From positions 1,088,501-1,152,500 of the forward strand of contig SMMW01000634.1 of assembly GCA_004794655.1 (NCBI GenBank): a DNA stretch of 64,000 nucleotides, in the 5' to 3' direction. The notes beneath the pieces were generated by a model, which was not told where the DNA came from, ran no database searches, and was given only the letters and a program-made list of their open reading frames with translations. The position numbers and the translations under genes were made by a program. Positions 33,770 through 45,105 of the stretch are shown piece by piece; positions within the stretch are counted from its first letter, which is position 1; every line of letters starts with the position of its first letter. The stretch is from Marisa cornuarietis (taxonomy: Eukaryota > Mollusca > Gastropoda > Architaenioglossa > Ampullariidae).

Positions 33770-36700
33770 CTGCAATGAAGACAATCCTAAACTTACTACT
33801 GGTTCTGTCAGAATTTTAAAAAGAATAAACAATTTACAGCAAAGACAACAGTGAGAAGCAGTGAGCGTGGCGTATCGGCGGCGTTGTTTGTTTTTAACGC
33901 AATGCCAGCAGCTAAGGTTATACCATGGTTCTGTGTAGCAGGAACTGTAACAAATGAAACATCGACATATTTATCCTTAAAGTTTAGAGTGTAACATGTT
34001 TCTAACTTAGTGCTTAGCCATATCCCTCATACTTTAAATTCTGATGGGTTCCATTTAAACTTCAGGTGTGGGGAATTTTTCCAATTACCTAACCAACAGC
34101 TTCTTTTTTCAAAATTTACCTGCACTCCTGACATTCTACTGTATTTATTCAATGTAACCAAAGTGTTAAAAGATAATTCATCCCCCTACATAAAGATTTG
34201 TGTGTCATCGGCAACTGTAATATTTTGTGTTCTTTTTCATTTATTCTAATACCTTTTATACTAACATTCTTCCTTATCATTACTGCTAAGACTTCAGCAC
34301 AAAGTATGAATAGGTATGGCGATATTGGATCACCTTGCCTACATCCTCGTTTTATTTCAAACCAGTCTGATATTCTTCCATTAACCATAACAGCTGACTT
34401 GATGTTTTGGTAGAATGTTTTTATCCAGTTACGGATCAATCAATAATCAATCAATCCTATTCGTGCTAGTTGCACATAAGGCCTCAACCAGAGCCCGCCA
34501 CTGATGTCGATCGGCTGAAACTCGCTCCAGGCGACCCCATGTCCAGCCCTTTCCTTTCATCTCCCTTTCCACTGTTCTTCTCCAGGTTTCCTTTGGGCGG
34601 CCTCGTTTTCTTCGGCCGTCTGGAGTCCATCGTAGGGCGACTCTGGAGAGGTTTGCTGTCTGTTGGCGAAGCACATGTCCAATCCATCGCCAACGCCTTC
34701 GTCGAACCAGCGTAGTGATGGACTCGGTTTCAGTTCTTCGGTGGAGTTCTTCATTGGTGATGGTGTTTGGCTAAAAGATGTTAAGTATGCGCCTGAGGCA
34801 TCTGTTTTGGAAGACGTCAAGCCTGTTACCGATGTTTTTGGTCATCTTCCATGATTATGATCCATAAAGGAGGGTGCTGATCAGATTTGACTTGAAGATT
34901 CTCAGCTTGGTCTTCTGGCTGATGTTTTTGCCTTCCATGTGCTCCTGAGTGAGGCAAAGGCCTGGCTGGCTTTCGCCAGTCGGGCTCGAATCTCCACCTC
35001 CGCATCCCCGGTGTTTGAAATCTTGGACCCAAGATAGGTAAAACTGAGATTTGAAGTCGCTGTACAGCATTGCAATGACCTGGACAAGTTTCGCAGGGAC
35101 TCCATAATGCCTCAGGATCTTCCATAAGGACTCGTGGTGGATGCTGTCAAAAGCCTTCTCCAGGTCGATGAAGTTTATGTACAGCGGTGCGTTCCACTCA
35201 TTGCTCTGCTCCAGAATCTGACGCAGAGTGAAAATGAGCTTAGAGCAGGATCGCCCAGGGCGAAATCCTGCTTGCTGGGGCCGGAGGTCTTTCTCAACGG
35301 TTGCCGTCAATCTTGACAAAACAATCTTGCTGAAGACCTTGCTGGTGAGGGAAAGAAGTGTTATACCCCTTCAGTTATTGCAGTCTCCAAGATCTCCTTT
35401 CTTGGGTAACTTGAAGATGAGTCCTGTCTTCCACGCATCGGGGATCTGTCCTGATTCCCAAACTTGCCTGAAGATTTCAGTCAACATGGGAGCTGTCACA
35501 TTCACATCTGCTTTCAACATCTCTGCTGTTATTCCATCTGCCCCTGGTGCTTTGTCGCTTTTCATTGCCTTGACTGCTGCTGTCACTTCTTCCAGGCTTG
35601 GCGGGTCTGTGTCAAGGTCTGTATCTGCTGGCTGGATGTCTGCAAGCTGAGGGGGGTCTGGTCTGTTTAGAACTGACTCAAAATGCTCCTTCCAGCGCTG
35701 TAGTTTTTCTGCCTTTCCCTCGACAACATTTCCGCTCATGTCTTTATCCAGTTACAGATATCAGCCCCAAATCCAAATGTCTTTAATAACTATGCATAAA
35801 GGACCAGTCCATGATATCGAACGCTTTCTCAAAATCCAAACTAAGCAATAAACCCGGTACATTTTTGTGGTCAAGGAATACTGTTAGGTCATTTATAAAA
35901 CTAATATTGTCCCCAATGTATCAGCCATAAATCCTGTTTGGTTATCCGTGATCAGTAATGGTAGTACTTTTTTAATACTTGTTGCTATACATTTTGAACC
36001 TATTTTATAGACAACGTTTAAGAGCGATATCGGTCTCCAGTTTTTAATAAATTCTCTAGCCTTGTCATGCTTAGGTAGACAAGTAATGAGACCTTTCTAG
36101 GGATGTGAAAGTTCCCCATCCCTGAAGGCCTCGTTGAGTGATCTTATGATAAATGACCCTAATTTCTTCCAAAAAAAAAAACATAAACAATTCTGCTGTA
36201 AACCCATTGTACTTAGGAATAAAAACTGAAAAAACTTACCTGAGCCTTGTATAATATCTGACTCAACCATCCAAAATATATATTTATTCTGAGCCACTGA
36301 ACCTCTGCAAAAATACGGACATAGTGTAAATATTATTATTGTAAGCCACTAACATTCTTTTAAAGTATACTATCTTACGGGTTACCACTATATTTATTCT
36401 GAAATATCAGCAGCGTCATACGTTGAACTGAAAAGAGAGCAGAAGGACTAAGACTAAGTGATCGTGCAAATCTGCACCATAGGTTTATGAATTTAAGCAC
36501 ATTAGCACACTTAAATGGTTAAGGAGCTAGGCAGAATGCAGTTCCTCGTTGAATCAGAAAAATGCCACCAAAAACATATTTCTACAAACGTCTAATGGCT
36601 TAGACACATTCAAAGGGGCTAAACGTTCAGTTACTAATGACTTGAAAAGGAAAGTCGACGATTGCGCATGGGAGGATGTGAAATATTTTATGTTTAAGGT

Positions 36701-39700
36701 ATAATGTGTTCTAATCTGTTTTATTGGTATTTAAATTTTTAAAAAAAATGGCTGTCTCTTGAAGTTAGCAGTACAGTATTACACTTTTTACACATACAAA
36801 ATTGAAACTGGTCCAACGTCTTCCTCTGGTGGCTGCCATATCACGGTCATCTCAGTCCGCCCATAAGCAGCAGCGTGGCTGAATGTATCGTCTGTATTTT
36901 CACATCTGAGAAACTGCGAAGCTTGTGGGGCAGAAAAAAATCTTCCAACAGGTCGCTTAGTGTTTTTCGCACGAGCTTGCAGCATGAATGCTAAGAATGG
37001 CTGTTGACTCCCAACAGTCACTGAAACATTCATAACAGCTAGAAAGGTCTTTTATAGCGAATGATTCCTTGTTATAATCTTAATATTTTAATCTTGATTT
37101 TTAATTGGAAGTTAATGTAGACAAATAGAAAATAAGAAAACAATCACATTTTTTAAAATCTCTCATGATCTTCCTTTGGAAAACCCCCAAAGAAACAAGC
37201 CTCAAAGCATGATATACTGACGAACTATATAGTCCTAAAGGATCAATTGTCTTATCATGACCTTCCTAAGTGGGTCAGGCGACTTCATAACTTTCGATGT
37301 AACAATAGGTTCAGTAGCTACTGGCGGTACAGGTAAAGGCTGGCTATTATGTACGCAGCCGCCGTGAAGAAGGGATATATAGTCCTGTGAGCCATTTGAC
37401 CTCTACCCTCTACAAAAACAAAGAAATAACTAGGTACACTACTAGAGTGCTACAAATGCTATCTCTTGACTTGTCTCACAAAAATATATAGTAGGCTCTT
37501 GCTTGATGTAAAATGCATGTCAATTATGATGATGATTTACTACAAATACTAAAATAACAAATTTAAATATACGATTCTAGTTTTTTTAAAATGAGTCAAA
37601 AAGGATAGTAAGACCCTCACATAAGACTATTTAAGCGGTTCTTTCACTCAAAAAGAATTGGGGGACTGTGTGCAAATTTCTCTATGTATGTATGTAAATA
37701 TGTAATTAAAACCGTTTGAGTTATGCGATGGTAATTATGAAAGTATCTTTTAAATGTCTTATATGTGTGTTATATGTCTTTTAAATGTCTAGTATATTTT
37801 CCTTTCGTTTGTTTTATAATAGTCACCCAATAGTTTACTATTTCTGCTTGTGTGCTTACTTTATTTCTTGCCATCTTTACATTTTATTATCGAGTTGCTT
37901 TACAATTTAATTAGAGCTTTTCGATCTGAGTATTGAGTGATATGATATGCAAATGAGTTTTATAACCCTTATGGAAGACAAACAACCTCCTAGTTCTGAT
38001 AGGTTTGTTTTAATAATAAAGGTTAATCTGGTCTTAATCTCATTGTTTATCAATAAAAGTGTACCTTAGCTGGCCCTAACTTATCCCTTTATCGCGATAA
38101 ATGGGCTACAGCAGTTGCAGTAAATCACAAAGTGACTCGGAATATTGCGATATTACGTTTGCGAACGACCGTGTAAACTTATAAATGTAACCGAGAACTT
38201 TGTGAAGATAACGCTGAACGCGAAGCCATAGGCTATTGATACCTTCTTCAGATACTAGCGCAACCATCGCCTAGCAGATACAATTCTAAACAAACTTCTA
38301 TCAAACGTCCTCAGCGGGCTGCTGGTTGAGATCGGCGATGATTTCAGCTGGCGGGGCTGCAACATTTGTCTTGTTTTCCCCAATTAAGCTTCCCTCTGCC
38401 GACTTCTCGCTTTCTGCTGACTTGGCTGGTTGCTTTAGTGAGAAAGTGCTTCCACCTACAGCTGGTGATTTCCCACTATGAGGGGGGGGGGGGGAAATTG
38501 GTGTTTTACGCCGAGCCAGCAACTAAGGCTATATCACGGCAAGGCAGCCAGCCCTGTAAACAGATGCCACATGCACAGAAAGAACAGCGTGCCCGAGACG
38601 GGAACTGAACCCAGGACAGCCAACCTTCACTGTATTGGTGACAGGCGCTAACCGTTGCGCCACCGGACCGCACTCCACTATGAGGGGAGATGGATGGGGG
38701 AGGAAACTGGAGTACCCAAAGTACTTATAGAGTCCAGAGACGAGATTTGAACCGAGGGCTTTTCATTGCGGTTGGTTGGTTGGTTGGTTGGTTTAGCAGG
38801 AAAGTATGCGGGCAATGGAGAGGGAAGGGAACCAGAGTACCCGGAGAAAACCCCCGCGCCCAGCCCTGCGTTCCGCAACGCTTGCGCTCACGGCCACTCA
38901 CGGGCGCTCACGCAAGTTTTGCTATTGAACGGCCTGCGCGTCACGGGCGCGCACGGCGAAGAAGTACACAGCGAAGACGTACACAGTTTGCAAGGATGTA
39001 CGTAATTGTTTTGTTTGTAAACACCATTTAATTAAGTTTTCAGTTGGATTTTGTAATTTCTTTCATATAATTTTATATTTCACGTGGAACGTATTCAGTT
39101 GTCAAGGCTCTTCACTGCCTAGACTACATGAGCTCAGTAATCTAAGAAATGTTAGTCTCTTTTTTATCTTGCATAAGACTGTAGTATGCATTTGCAACTT
39201 ATTTCAATATTTCAATAGTACAGCTTGTGCTATTAAATATACAGCTGTATATACATAAGTGCAGTTGTACTGTGACCAAACCTATGCGGTTTTTTTTTTT
39301 TGCATTATCCCTTTTTTATCAATATTCAAAGATTACTATTAACAAACAACGCTTTATTAAGAAACACACAATATTTCCACAGGTAGAGACTTTAAATGTG
39401 AATAAATATATCTGTTGTAGAGCTTGGTGTTTGGGCTGCACCAGGTATTGCAGCTCAAAAGGCGAGCCAACATGACTGAGCCTCCAACAAAGCTTCTTTT
39501 TAGAAGTAAAAATTGGAGGCTTTATGGAAGCGCAACAGATTGGTGTTTTACACCAATTTGAGAACACTTAAGGTAAGTCTCAAGAACACACATCGCATCT
39601 ATTGTTTTTGGTTGTCCCTTTGCAAGAAAAAATGCCCCGTCAAAACTCGTGTCACATACAGAGAGCGTCCCGAGAGCGGCTTACTGTAGTGGTGACAAGC

Positions 39701-41798
39701 GAGTGTTAACCACTACACCTCCGGGGCCCCACAAAGCAGCGAGTGTTGGTTGGTTTAATTGGTGGGAAAGTGCTTCCACCTCGCGGCGATTTCGCACTTG
39801 TGAAGCGAGTGTTTTAATTTCCATCCCCTTTTATATCAAGCAGGAGAGCTATTGTGCTATGGGTAATGGATGTTGGACTGTACGTGTCAGCGGTAGGCAG
39901 GCACAGTAGGCAAACTCAGCCTAAGAGAAATGAGCGACAGAGGGTTGACGCTTGTAGAGTTTGCATAAATTTACAGACTCACCCTTGTCAACACGAATGA
40001 CAGTATCTTTTGTGGTTATCTATTTGTGTACTGCATCTTGCCGTCTGCTTCCCTGTAGCATGTCAAACTGTTATTGCGATTTTCTCCACAGATCGAAACA
40101 CAACGCAAGACGTACATTTGCTTAGGTACGGATGTGCCCTGTAGTTTTATGATGTATCACGTAAAGAGTTCATCGTTTGAAATGAATAGAATCGTGATGG
40201 CTGCAACGAAAGAAAAGGTTTGGTACACGTGGCTTTCGCGTGTACTCCTCATGCTGATGTCACGCAAAGGATACACGGTAAGGGAGGCGCTTTCGATTCT
40301 CGTTTTGATTTGGCGTGGAAACATATCAACTTGATTTTAGTGCATAAAACATACTTATGGTCATGAGATTATTCGTCTTCGAAAGACAAAATCAATAGTT
40401 CAAAGTGTGAGAATGAGGTTTTCCACATTATTGTAAATCACACAGAACCATGCAGTAATAATAATAATATTATTATTAGAAAGAACCAGAAAATGGCGCC
40501 AACAGACTCCGAATGTCTGAAAGCATTAGAGAGAACGCCTCACTCAGTAAATGACGCGAGTAGATAATAAATTTCTCAAAACATTAAAAAAAATACTTTT
40601 TGTTTATTCGCCTAGATGACGTCGCACAAAAATGTGTAAGCGTTAGCTTTAGCTGCCGGGTCTATGGATGAGGAGACCAGGGAGTGGTGCGTGTCGATCA
40701 CACACCGACAGGACAAGAAGGATGTCCTGATTATTCATCATTTTCAATGCTATGGGGCTTTCTTGGCCAAAGTACCTTCTTGTTCCATCCCATTTTGACA
40801 GCATGGATATTTTATATGAATCAGTACACCCTTTAGCTACTACAAGTTATTTTTAACTGTTTTCTGTGTGTGCAGACATTTAATCTTGCATTTATGCACC
40901 CACCAAAAGATGTATATGTCGTACACATTCTGACATATTCTTAAACGAACACGTTTACTTCATTTCCAATATGCGTTGTTGTGTTTGTTTGTTTTCTTAC
41001 TATATTTACAATAAAAAAATCCTCGCTTCTGTTGTCAAAAATCCATGCTACTTTCATCGAAAACACTATTAAACACTTAAAAGCATTCGTGTTCTAAGCC
41101 AGAGATTTCCAGGCGTGAAGGTGGTAGGAGCTGTACAGAGAGAATTAAGGTGAGTAAAAGAAAAAAAAAAGAGAAGCGGCTGGGGCGACTGCAAACAGTC
41201 GTTAAGGCTGAAGATATAAGGAACTGAACTTTGTGCTGATATATACCGGTTAATTGTCCCGTATGTCTACATGATAATTATAATGTAAGTTATAACGGCT
41301 TAAGTAAATTTAACATTTTGCATCTAAAACACATCAGTATTTCTTCTCATCATTACCATTATCATTATTGGATGCTATAAGCACACATTAATCGGGCTTA
41401 TTATTATACACTAATTAGCAACAACACGACCACATTATCAGCACCAAAAACTCTACTATTACTATTACGACGATAAGACAGAAAGAAAGAAGGAAGGAAT
41501 AAGAAATGTTATGCGATATAATAATGTTAGACATGAAAATATTTCTCCACACGAAGAATAGCACGAGTTTAAAAGGAGTTGGTGCTTACGTACATGAAAT
41601 TGGTCGACGAGATGTGTAGTTTGTGTCGGAGAGCAGAAGCCAGTAAGGAGCTGTTGATTCTTGCGGAACTGCATCTTCGTGAATAGGCATCAAATGAGGA
41701 CACGCGGAGATCGGTGCTCCACTAGGATAGGCAAGTGTAGGCCTACCTATCCACATTATTGCCACTACTATTAGGCTAAAGAAGTTTAAAACGAGCAT
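33673..41798 (-). CDS. Reeler-domain secreted protein, 3 exons (putative defense-protein-like)
   Basis: Joining minus-strand exons 41798-41594, 37020-36798 and 33769-33673 gives one frame of 174 codons plus stop. Both introns have GT-AG ends and phases that match exactly. Residues 1-23 are a signal peptide (hydrophobic LNFFSLIVVAIMW), with likely cleavage before AYPSGAPISAC. The mature part is a single Reeler domain: YPSGAP..AC..LMPIH, YTSRRPI, then FLAFMLQARAKNTKRPVG, FLRCENTDDTFSH, VIWQPP and VYVWFKGTS. Reeler-only proteins of about 165-175 residues are secreted, immune-associated proteins in insects and other invertebrates; Reeler domains also start reelin and FRRS1-like reductases. There is no DOMON or cytochrome b561 domain before the stop, so the short secreted type fits best. 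The introns are 4.6 and 3.0 kb and full of SINEs and LINEs. An untranslated first exon, or an alternative longer isoform, cannot be excluded. Confidence 0.8.
33770..33989. other. Intronic sequence of the Reeler gene
   Basis: Short unassigned part of intron 2 before the L1/Tx1 remnant. Confidence 0.3.
33990..36300 (-). mobile_element. L1/Tx1-type LINE, split by an RTE-C insertion
   Basis: Same family as 3345-4960, opposite strand. From 36300 down: SLNEAFRDGELSHP, then the QTGFMAD and DNISFIND-like block, LLLSLDFEKAFDIMDWSF and CNWIKT. After the RTE-C insertion (34433-35742) it resumes with RNWIKTFYQNIKSAVMVNGR, ISDWFEIKRGCRQGDPISPY, LFILCAEVLAVMIRKN and EHKILQLPMTHKSL, the last a frameshifted ADDTQ box. 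It continues to about 33990 with stops. It lies in intron 2 of the Reeler gene, in the same orientation as that gene. Confidence 0.88.
34433..35742 (-). mobile_element. RTE-C LINE insertion with 13 bp target-site duplication
   Basis: Inserted in the L1/Tx1 LINE. TTTATCCAGTTAC occurs on both sides (34420-34432 and 35743-35755). The 3' end carries ATCAATCAATAATCAATC repeats (34436-34456). Coding blocks, minus strand: KLQRWKEHFESVLNRPDPP, APGADGITAEMLK and PDAWKTGLIFKLPKKGD in 35739-35371; LRPQQAGFRPGRSCSKLI and LEKAFDSIHHESLWKILRHY in 35319-34855; and RKRGRPKETWRRTVEREMKG and DRHQWRALVEALCAT in 34674-34447. The catalytic ADD region is deleted (coding jumps from SDFKSQF to the KLRIFKSNLISTLLYG block). 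It is 5'-truncated and dead. Confidence 0.92.
36301..36797. other. Intronic, unassigned (Reeler intron 2)
   Basis: AT-rich sequence with no recognised element. Confidence 0.35.
36798..37020 (-). CDS. Reeler gene exon 2 (domain core)
   Basis: 223 nt. The acceptor is GAATGTTTCAG|TG and the donor TT|GTATGTG. It starts with the last two bases of a split codon and ends with two bases of the next. Encodes TVGSQQPFLAFMLQARA, RPVGRFFSAPQASQFLRC and MTVIWQPPEEDVGPVSI, the central Reeler block with its conserved LQAR, PVG and W-x-PP positions. Confidence 0.85.
37021..38424. other. Intronic, unassigned (Reeler intron 1)
   Basis: AT-rich sequence. I see no further coding exon of the Reeler gene here and no known repeat. 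Confidence 0.35.
38425..38760 (-). mobile_element. SINE-3-like element interrupted by SINE-2
   Basis: Two halves (38425-38485 and 38675-38760) read continuously once the inserted SINE-2 is ignored. The first half has GAGAAAGTGCTTCCACCT; the second has GAGGAAACTGGAGTACCC and a reversed B box (GAGATTTGAACCGAGGG, minus strand GGTTCAAATCTC). Related copies: 38764-38872 (GGGAACCAGAGTACCCGGAG) and 39742-39790 (GGGAAAGTGCTTCCACCTCG). Confidence 0.6.
38486..38674 (-). mobile_element. SINE-2, full tRNA-derived copy with 13 bp TSD
   Basis: On the minus strand the head reads GTGGCGCAACGGTTAGCGCC (A-box region), then GGTTCAGTTCC (B box), CGGGCACGCTGTTC, and a body with CCGTGATATAGCCTTAGTTG and GGCGTAAAACACCAATTTC ending in a C/G run. 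CCACTATGAGGGG flanks it at 38473-38485 and 38675-38687, a perfect target-site duplication. It is not a functional tRNA gene. Confidence 0.88.
38764..38872 (-). mobile_element. SINE-3-like second copy with (GGTT)n
   Basis: A GGTT array (38770-38792) is followed by TTTAGCAGGAAAG and GGGAACCAGAGTACCCGGAG, AAAACCCCCGCGCCC. It matches the body of the neighbouring SINE-3-like element. After it comes a short GC-rich stretch with repeated CTCACGG and CGGGCGC words (38880-38960). Confidence 0.5.
38961..39599. other. Intronic, unassigned
   Basis: AT-rich. An imperfect inverted pair (AACATGACTGAGCCTCCAAC and TTGGAGGCTTTATGG around 39470-39525) is the only structure noted. Confidence 0.3.
39600..39733 (-). 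mobile_element. SINE-2-related copy with tRNA-like head
   Basis: On the minus strand GGAGGTGTAGTGGTTAACAC forms an A-box-like head, followed by TCTCGGGACGCTCTCTGTAT, similar in layout to the CTCGGGCACGCTGTTC block of SINE-2. The B box is lost. Immediately to its right lies another SINE-3-like block (39742-39790). Confidence 0.5.
40092..40277 (+). other. Candidate orphan exon (unrecognised)
   Basis: A 186 nt open segment bounded by TTTCTCCACAG and CACG|GTAAGG, good splice consensus on the plus strand, in intron 1 of the minus-strand Reeler gene. It encodes TYICLGTDVPCSFMMYHVKS and IVMAATKEKVWYTWLSRVLL. I recognise no domain. It may be chance or an exon of an opposite-strand gene. Confidence 0.2.
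40278..41593. other. Intronic, unassigned
   Basis: Holds short ATT/AAT runs (40458-40478) and AT-rich DNA. No further exon recognised. Confidence 0.35.
41594..41798 (-). CDS. Reeler gene exon 1 (signal peptide and domain start)
   Basis: 205 nt: 68 codons plus one base. The donor is T|GTACGT on the minus strand. A second possible GT four bases downstream (AC|GTAAGC) would put exon 2 out of frame, so the first is chosen. Encodes a signal peptide, AYPSGAPISACPHLMPIHED and NYTSRRPIS. Confidence 0.82.
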
Positions 41799-42859
41799 GT
41801 CAAGACTCTGGCTCTGTTTTAATGACTGATTATATTGAAGCTCTCATCCGCACAGAACCAGTAACTGAAACCTAGCAGTCAACACTGTTAATCATATTTA
41901 CAAGAATTGTTGGTAGTTATAGCTTTCAAAAACAAAACAAAAAAAACTGGAATCCGACTGACAAAGTCACAACTACACACTGACGTTCTTCGCTTGCTAA
42001 CGTTACGAGTACGCTTCAGTAAAAAGCGTGAGCTTTCAGTTCTGTAATACTATATAGCTTAAAGGCGACAGGCTTTAGAAGAAAGACCAAGCTGTCAGCT
42101 ACTAGTCACGAAAAATTAACTGACTGGGGGCTCGAACACGGCTTTTAGTGATTTTCACCAGCCTTAGGCACATATGTGTTCTCGTAATTCGTCACCTGCT
42201 GTCACTTTGACTTCCTAGTGGGCTCGAGAATTACACGTGCAATTACTTTTCTAGACAGTTCCTGATCGACATATAACAAAAAATAAGGTATAAGGCGGCA
42301 TAGGCAAAAATATAATAAGAATCGATTTTAACTGTTGTGCCTCGCATCTTGGGGCTTGTATTCATGGGATTCGGCAATTTACCAATAGGTTTCTAAGTAG
42401 GGTTAAGCATGGTTAAGCAAAGGTCTTATATATAGTATAATATAAAGTATAATAACATAGTATTTTTCTTTGAAACCCTAAGGCAAATATTAATTTCTAT
42501 TCATACGCTATCTAATAGGTAAAGTTACCTAAGCGGTCGGCATAGATGGAATTTCCGAAAAAGGGTCATTGTGCATGTGTTAATCGATCCGAGGGTGAAG
42601 ATGAAAACTAACAACTAAAACGAGAAACACAACAAAATTGAAAATAAAAACGAGCAGGAAACTTAAAAGAGTTCCTCGAGCAAGTATTAGATGACAAAAG
42701 GGTTAATTAATTTCTCTTCGAAACACAACAGCCAGTGAAAACAAGAGCACAACGTCGGTTCACGGAAAATAGAGACGAATTCGAATTAACAGTCGTCAAG
42801 TGCTTGAAATAGTCAAGAGAAACGCTGGACACACCTAATACATACCTCTACATCACTTT
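41799..42859. other. Presumed 5' flank of the Reeler gene, unassigned
   Basis: This should contain the promoter or an untranslated exon of the minus-strand Reeler gene. I cannot point to a convincing TATA box or initiator. Confidence 0.35.
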
Positions 42860-43160
42860 TTTCGACTGGTGAGGTACCTCAGTTGCTTAAGCATGCTGTC
42901 GTCACCACAGTTCTAAAGAAATACAATCTTGACCATGACATTCTTCTCCAACATTTTCGATTTTGTTCCTTTCGGTTTCTTTGGCACATTGTAAACACAT
43001 CTTGGTCTTACCTGACTAACCATCTTCAGCCTGTGGTAGTTTTAGGTACCACATCTTCGCCTGCTATTCTGAATTAAGGAGTGCATCAGGGCTCTGTTCT
43101 TTTGTCCCTTTTTTATTCGCTGTATACATCCCACCACTCAATTGGTCCCATCATCCACAA
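42860..43160 (+). mobile_element. CR1/L2-like LINE remnant
   Basis: An open stretch encodes LLKHAVVTTVLKKYNLDHDI and, after a deletion, WSYLTNHLQPVVVLGTTSS. A stop is followed by GVHQGSVLLSLFYSLYTSHH, a decayed GVPQGSVLGPLLFSLYT block. The order fits a CR1/L2-group reverse transcriptase of a different subfamily from copies A-C. Confidence 0.65.
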
Positions 43161-43419
43161 CTTAAAAATCTCAAAACATACAGATTGACACTTGAAAAGG
43201 ACACTTACAAATTTGATAGCTTTCATCATCTTTTCAAATCAAGTTAGTTCGAGAAGCTTCGAGGCATTCCTGTCACTTATCCTTCCCCCAATTTCCATCA
43301 ACTTGATAAACAGTTTTGGATCGCAAAGCATGGCCAACAGAACGGACGCTAATACTGATCCTATCCCTTTCAAATAATGAAAACAGCAAATAATGCCTAA
43401 ACTATAGAGTCGTATGCCT

Positions 43420-45105
43420 AATCAGTCACCAAAAGTAAAGCGATACTGAAAGTAATCAAGAATCGAATCAATATCACCGCTGATGAAGTGCTAGCAGAAG
43501 AACAGACTCGCTTAAGACCAAATAGGAGCACATTTATGCGGATCTTCAACAGTCGAATCCTGATAGAGAAACATCTTCAGCAACAGCGGAACTATCACAA
43601 ATATATAAAATTTTTAAAAGACTTTTAACAGAATCTGGCTAGAGCGGCTATGCCATGTGATGTGCAATTTCAACATCGAAGAGGGTCTCTTCCGAGTCAT
43701 CGTAACGATTTAGAAAGACTCAAATGAAGGCAATGTCCTAGTTGCGAAGAATAAGAGCTGCATTAATCGTTTGGACCATGAAAGGGTGGTTACAAAAAGA
43801 TTGGAAAGAAAAGCTTGGAGAGCAGATAGTAATAAGTCTGAAATGACAAAGAAGTCCTACTCTCGAAGATCGGTGAACATCCTGCAAGGTTGGCAAGGTG
43901 CAATGAAGTTCCGCGTAGAAAATAAAGCAACCATCCGCAAGTCGGTCTGAAGACACCTGTTGCGGCGGACATAATGGAACCGCGGCCGCAGCTATAGATT
44001 AACTATTTATAACTTTGGAACCGTCCATAAAGATTGAATCCAGGTTAGTCAGAAAGAATTTCCTGCAGACGTTGAAGGAGTTCACTGGTGTCACCTTTTT
44101 TAAATTATAAGATCAAGACAAATCTCAGTCTAAGGAGAAGCTGGTAGGAAAAACATGAGCGATACACCTCAGGACCATCACACTTCCGTGTCCATCAGAG
44201 GGAGTTACAGAATCTCACCGACAATCCTACCACCAGCATTAGCATGTACAGGATGGAAATCAGCATGGACAACAGCAAAGTGAAAGTCAACACTGTTGGA
44301 TCTAGTTAAGTGGTAAGGTCATCCCATAACCTTTTCAGGTCGTAGGGGAGTGAGGTGTTAGAGACCCCACTTTTCTCGGGGCCAGCTTTTACATGAGGGT
44401 GGTGTCAATCTCCTCTCCCTCGCTGCCTTACCTTCCCCAACCCTCTATGGAGTCAGATACCCATTCCCGTCAACTGGGTCGACTGGGGGAAGTATGCTGC
44501 GCTTATCGGGAATTGAACCAGCGCGCTCTCGGTTCGGAAGCCAGCGCACTAACCACTCGGCCATCCGCTTCCCCAGTTAAGTGGAGATTCAAATGAATGG
44601 AGTACAGCTGGAGGAAGTGCAGTCCTTCAAATATCAGGCTGCAACCATCGTCTCAGGATCACAGTACCAGCAGCAGCGATGGCCATTCTCAACAAGATCT
44701 GGGACAGCAAAAGTGTCAGCTTCTGCACCAAATTCAGAATTCACAAGTCTCTCATTGTTCCCCCGTCATGCTGTATGGTTGTGAGTCGTGGACTTTGCTC
44801 ACATAATCAGAGCAACAGGTCCAGGCATTCAAAACAAAGTAGTTCAAGAGACTTTTTCAGATCTCTTATACAGAGCAAAAGATGAATGAGTTCATCTGCA
44901 GCATAGTCATCTCCATGGCGGGTCTTCAAGGAGCCTCTGCTGGATAGTATCAGATGGCAGAAGCTGGTGTAGTTCAATTATGTCATCTGACATATCACCT
45001 TAACAAAGACAGTCCTCTAAGAGTACATTAAAAATGGTTGACAAGCAAACTGCTGGGTGACCAACGTGAAGCATGGACAAGAGAGTAAAAGACTGCCCCC
45101 CTTCC
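43420..45105 (+). mobile_element. RTE-A LINE copy, decayed, interrupted by SINE-1
   Basis: Collinear with 59100-59920 and 61500-60820: KVIKNRINITADEVLAEEQT, FNSRILIEKHLQQQRNYHKY, QDHHTSVSIRGSYRISP, IQMNGVQLEEVQSFKYQA, a PSCCMVVSRGLC region (from LLYGCESWT) and GPQEPLLDSI-like text. The stretch 43700-44100 is poorly conserved. The SINE-1 at 44314-44574 splits it with a clean duplication. Confidence 0.85.
44314..44574 (-). mobile_element. SINE-1, full copy with perfect 10 bp TSD
   Basis: AGTTAAGTGG flanks the element at 44304-44313 and 44575-44584. On the minus strand the head has GGATGGCCGAGTGGTTAGTG (A box), CTTCCGAACCGAGAGCGCGC and GGTTCAATTCC (B box). The body matches the copy at 17451-17725, including the CCGAGAAAAGTGGGGTCTC block. 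It is inserted between GGATCT and GAGATTCAAATG of the RTE-A coding sequence. Confidence 0.93.
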
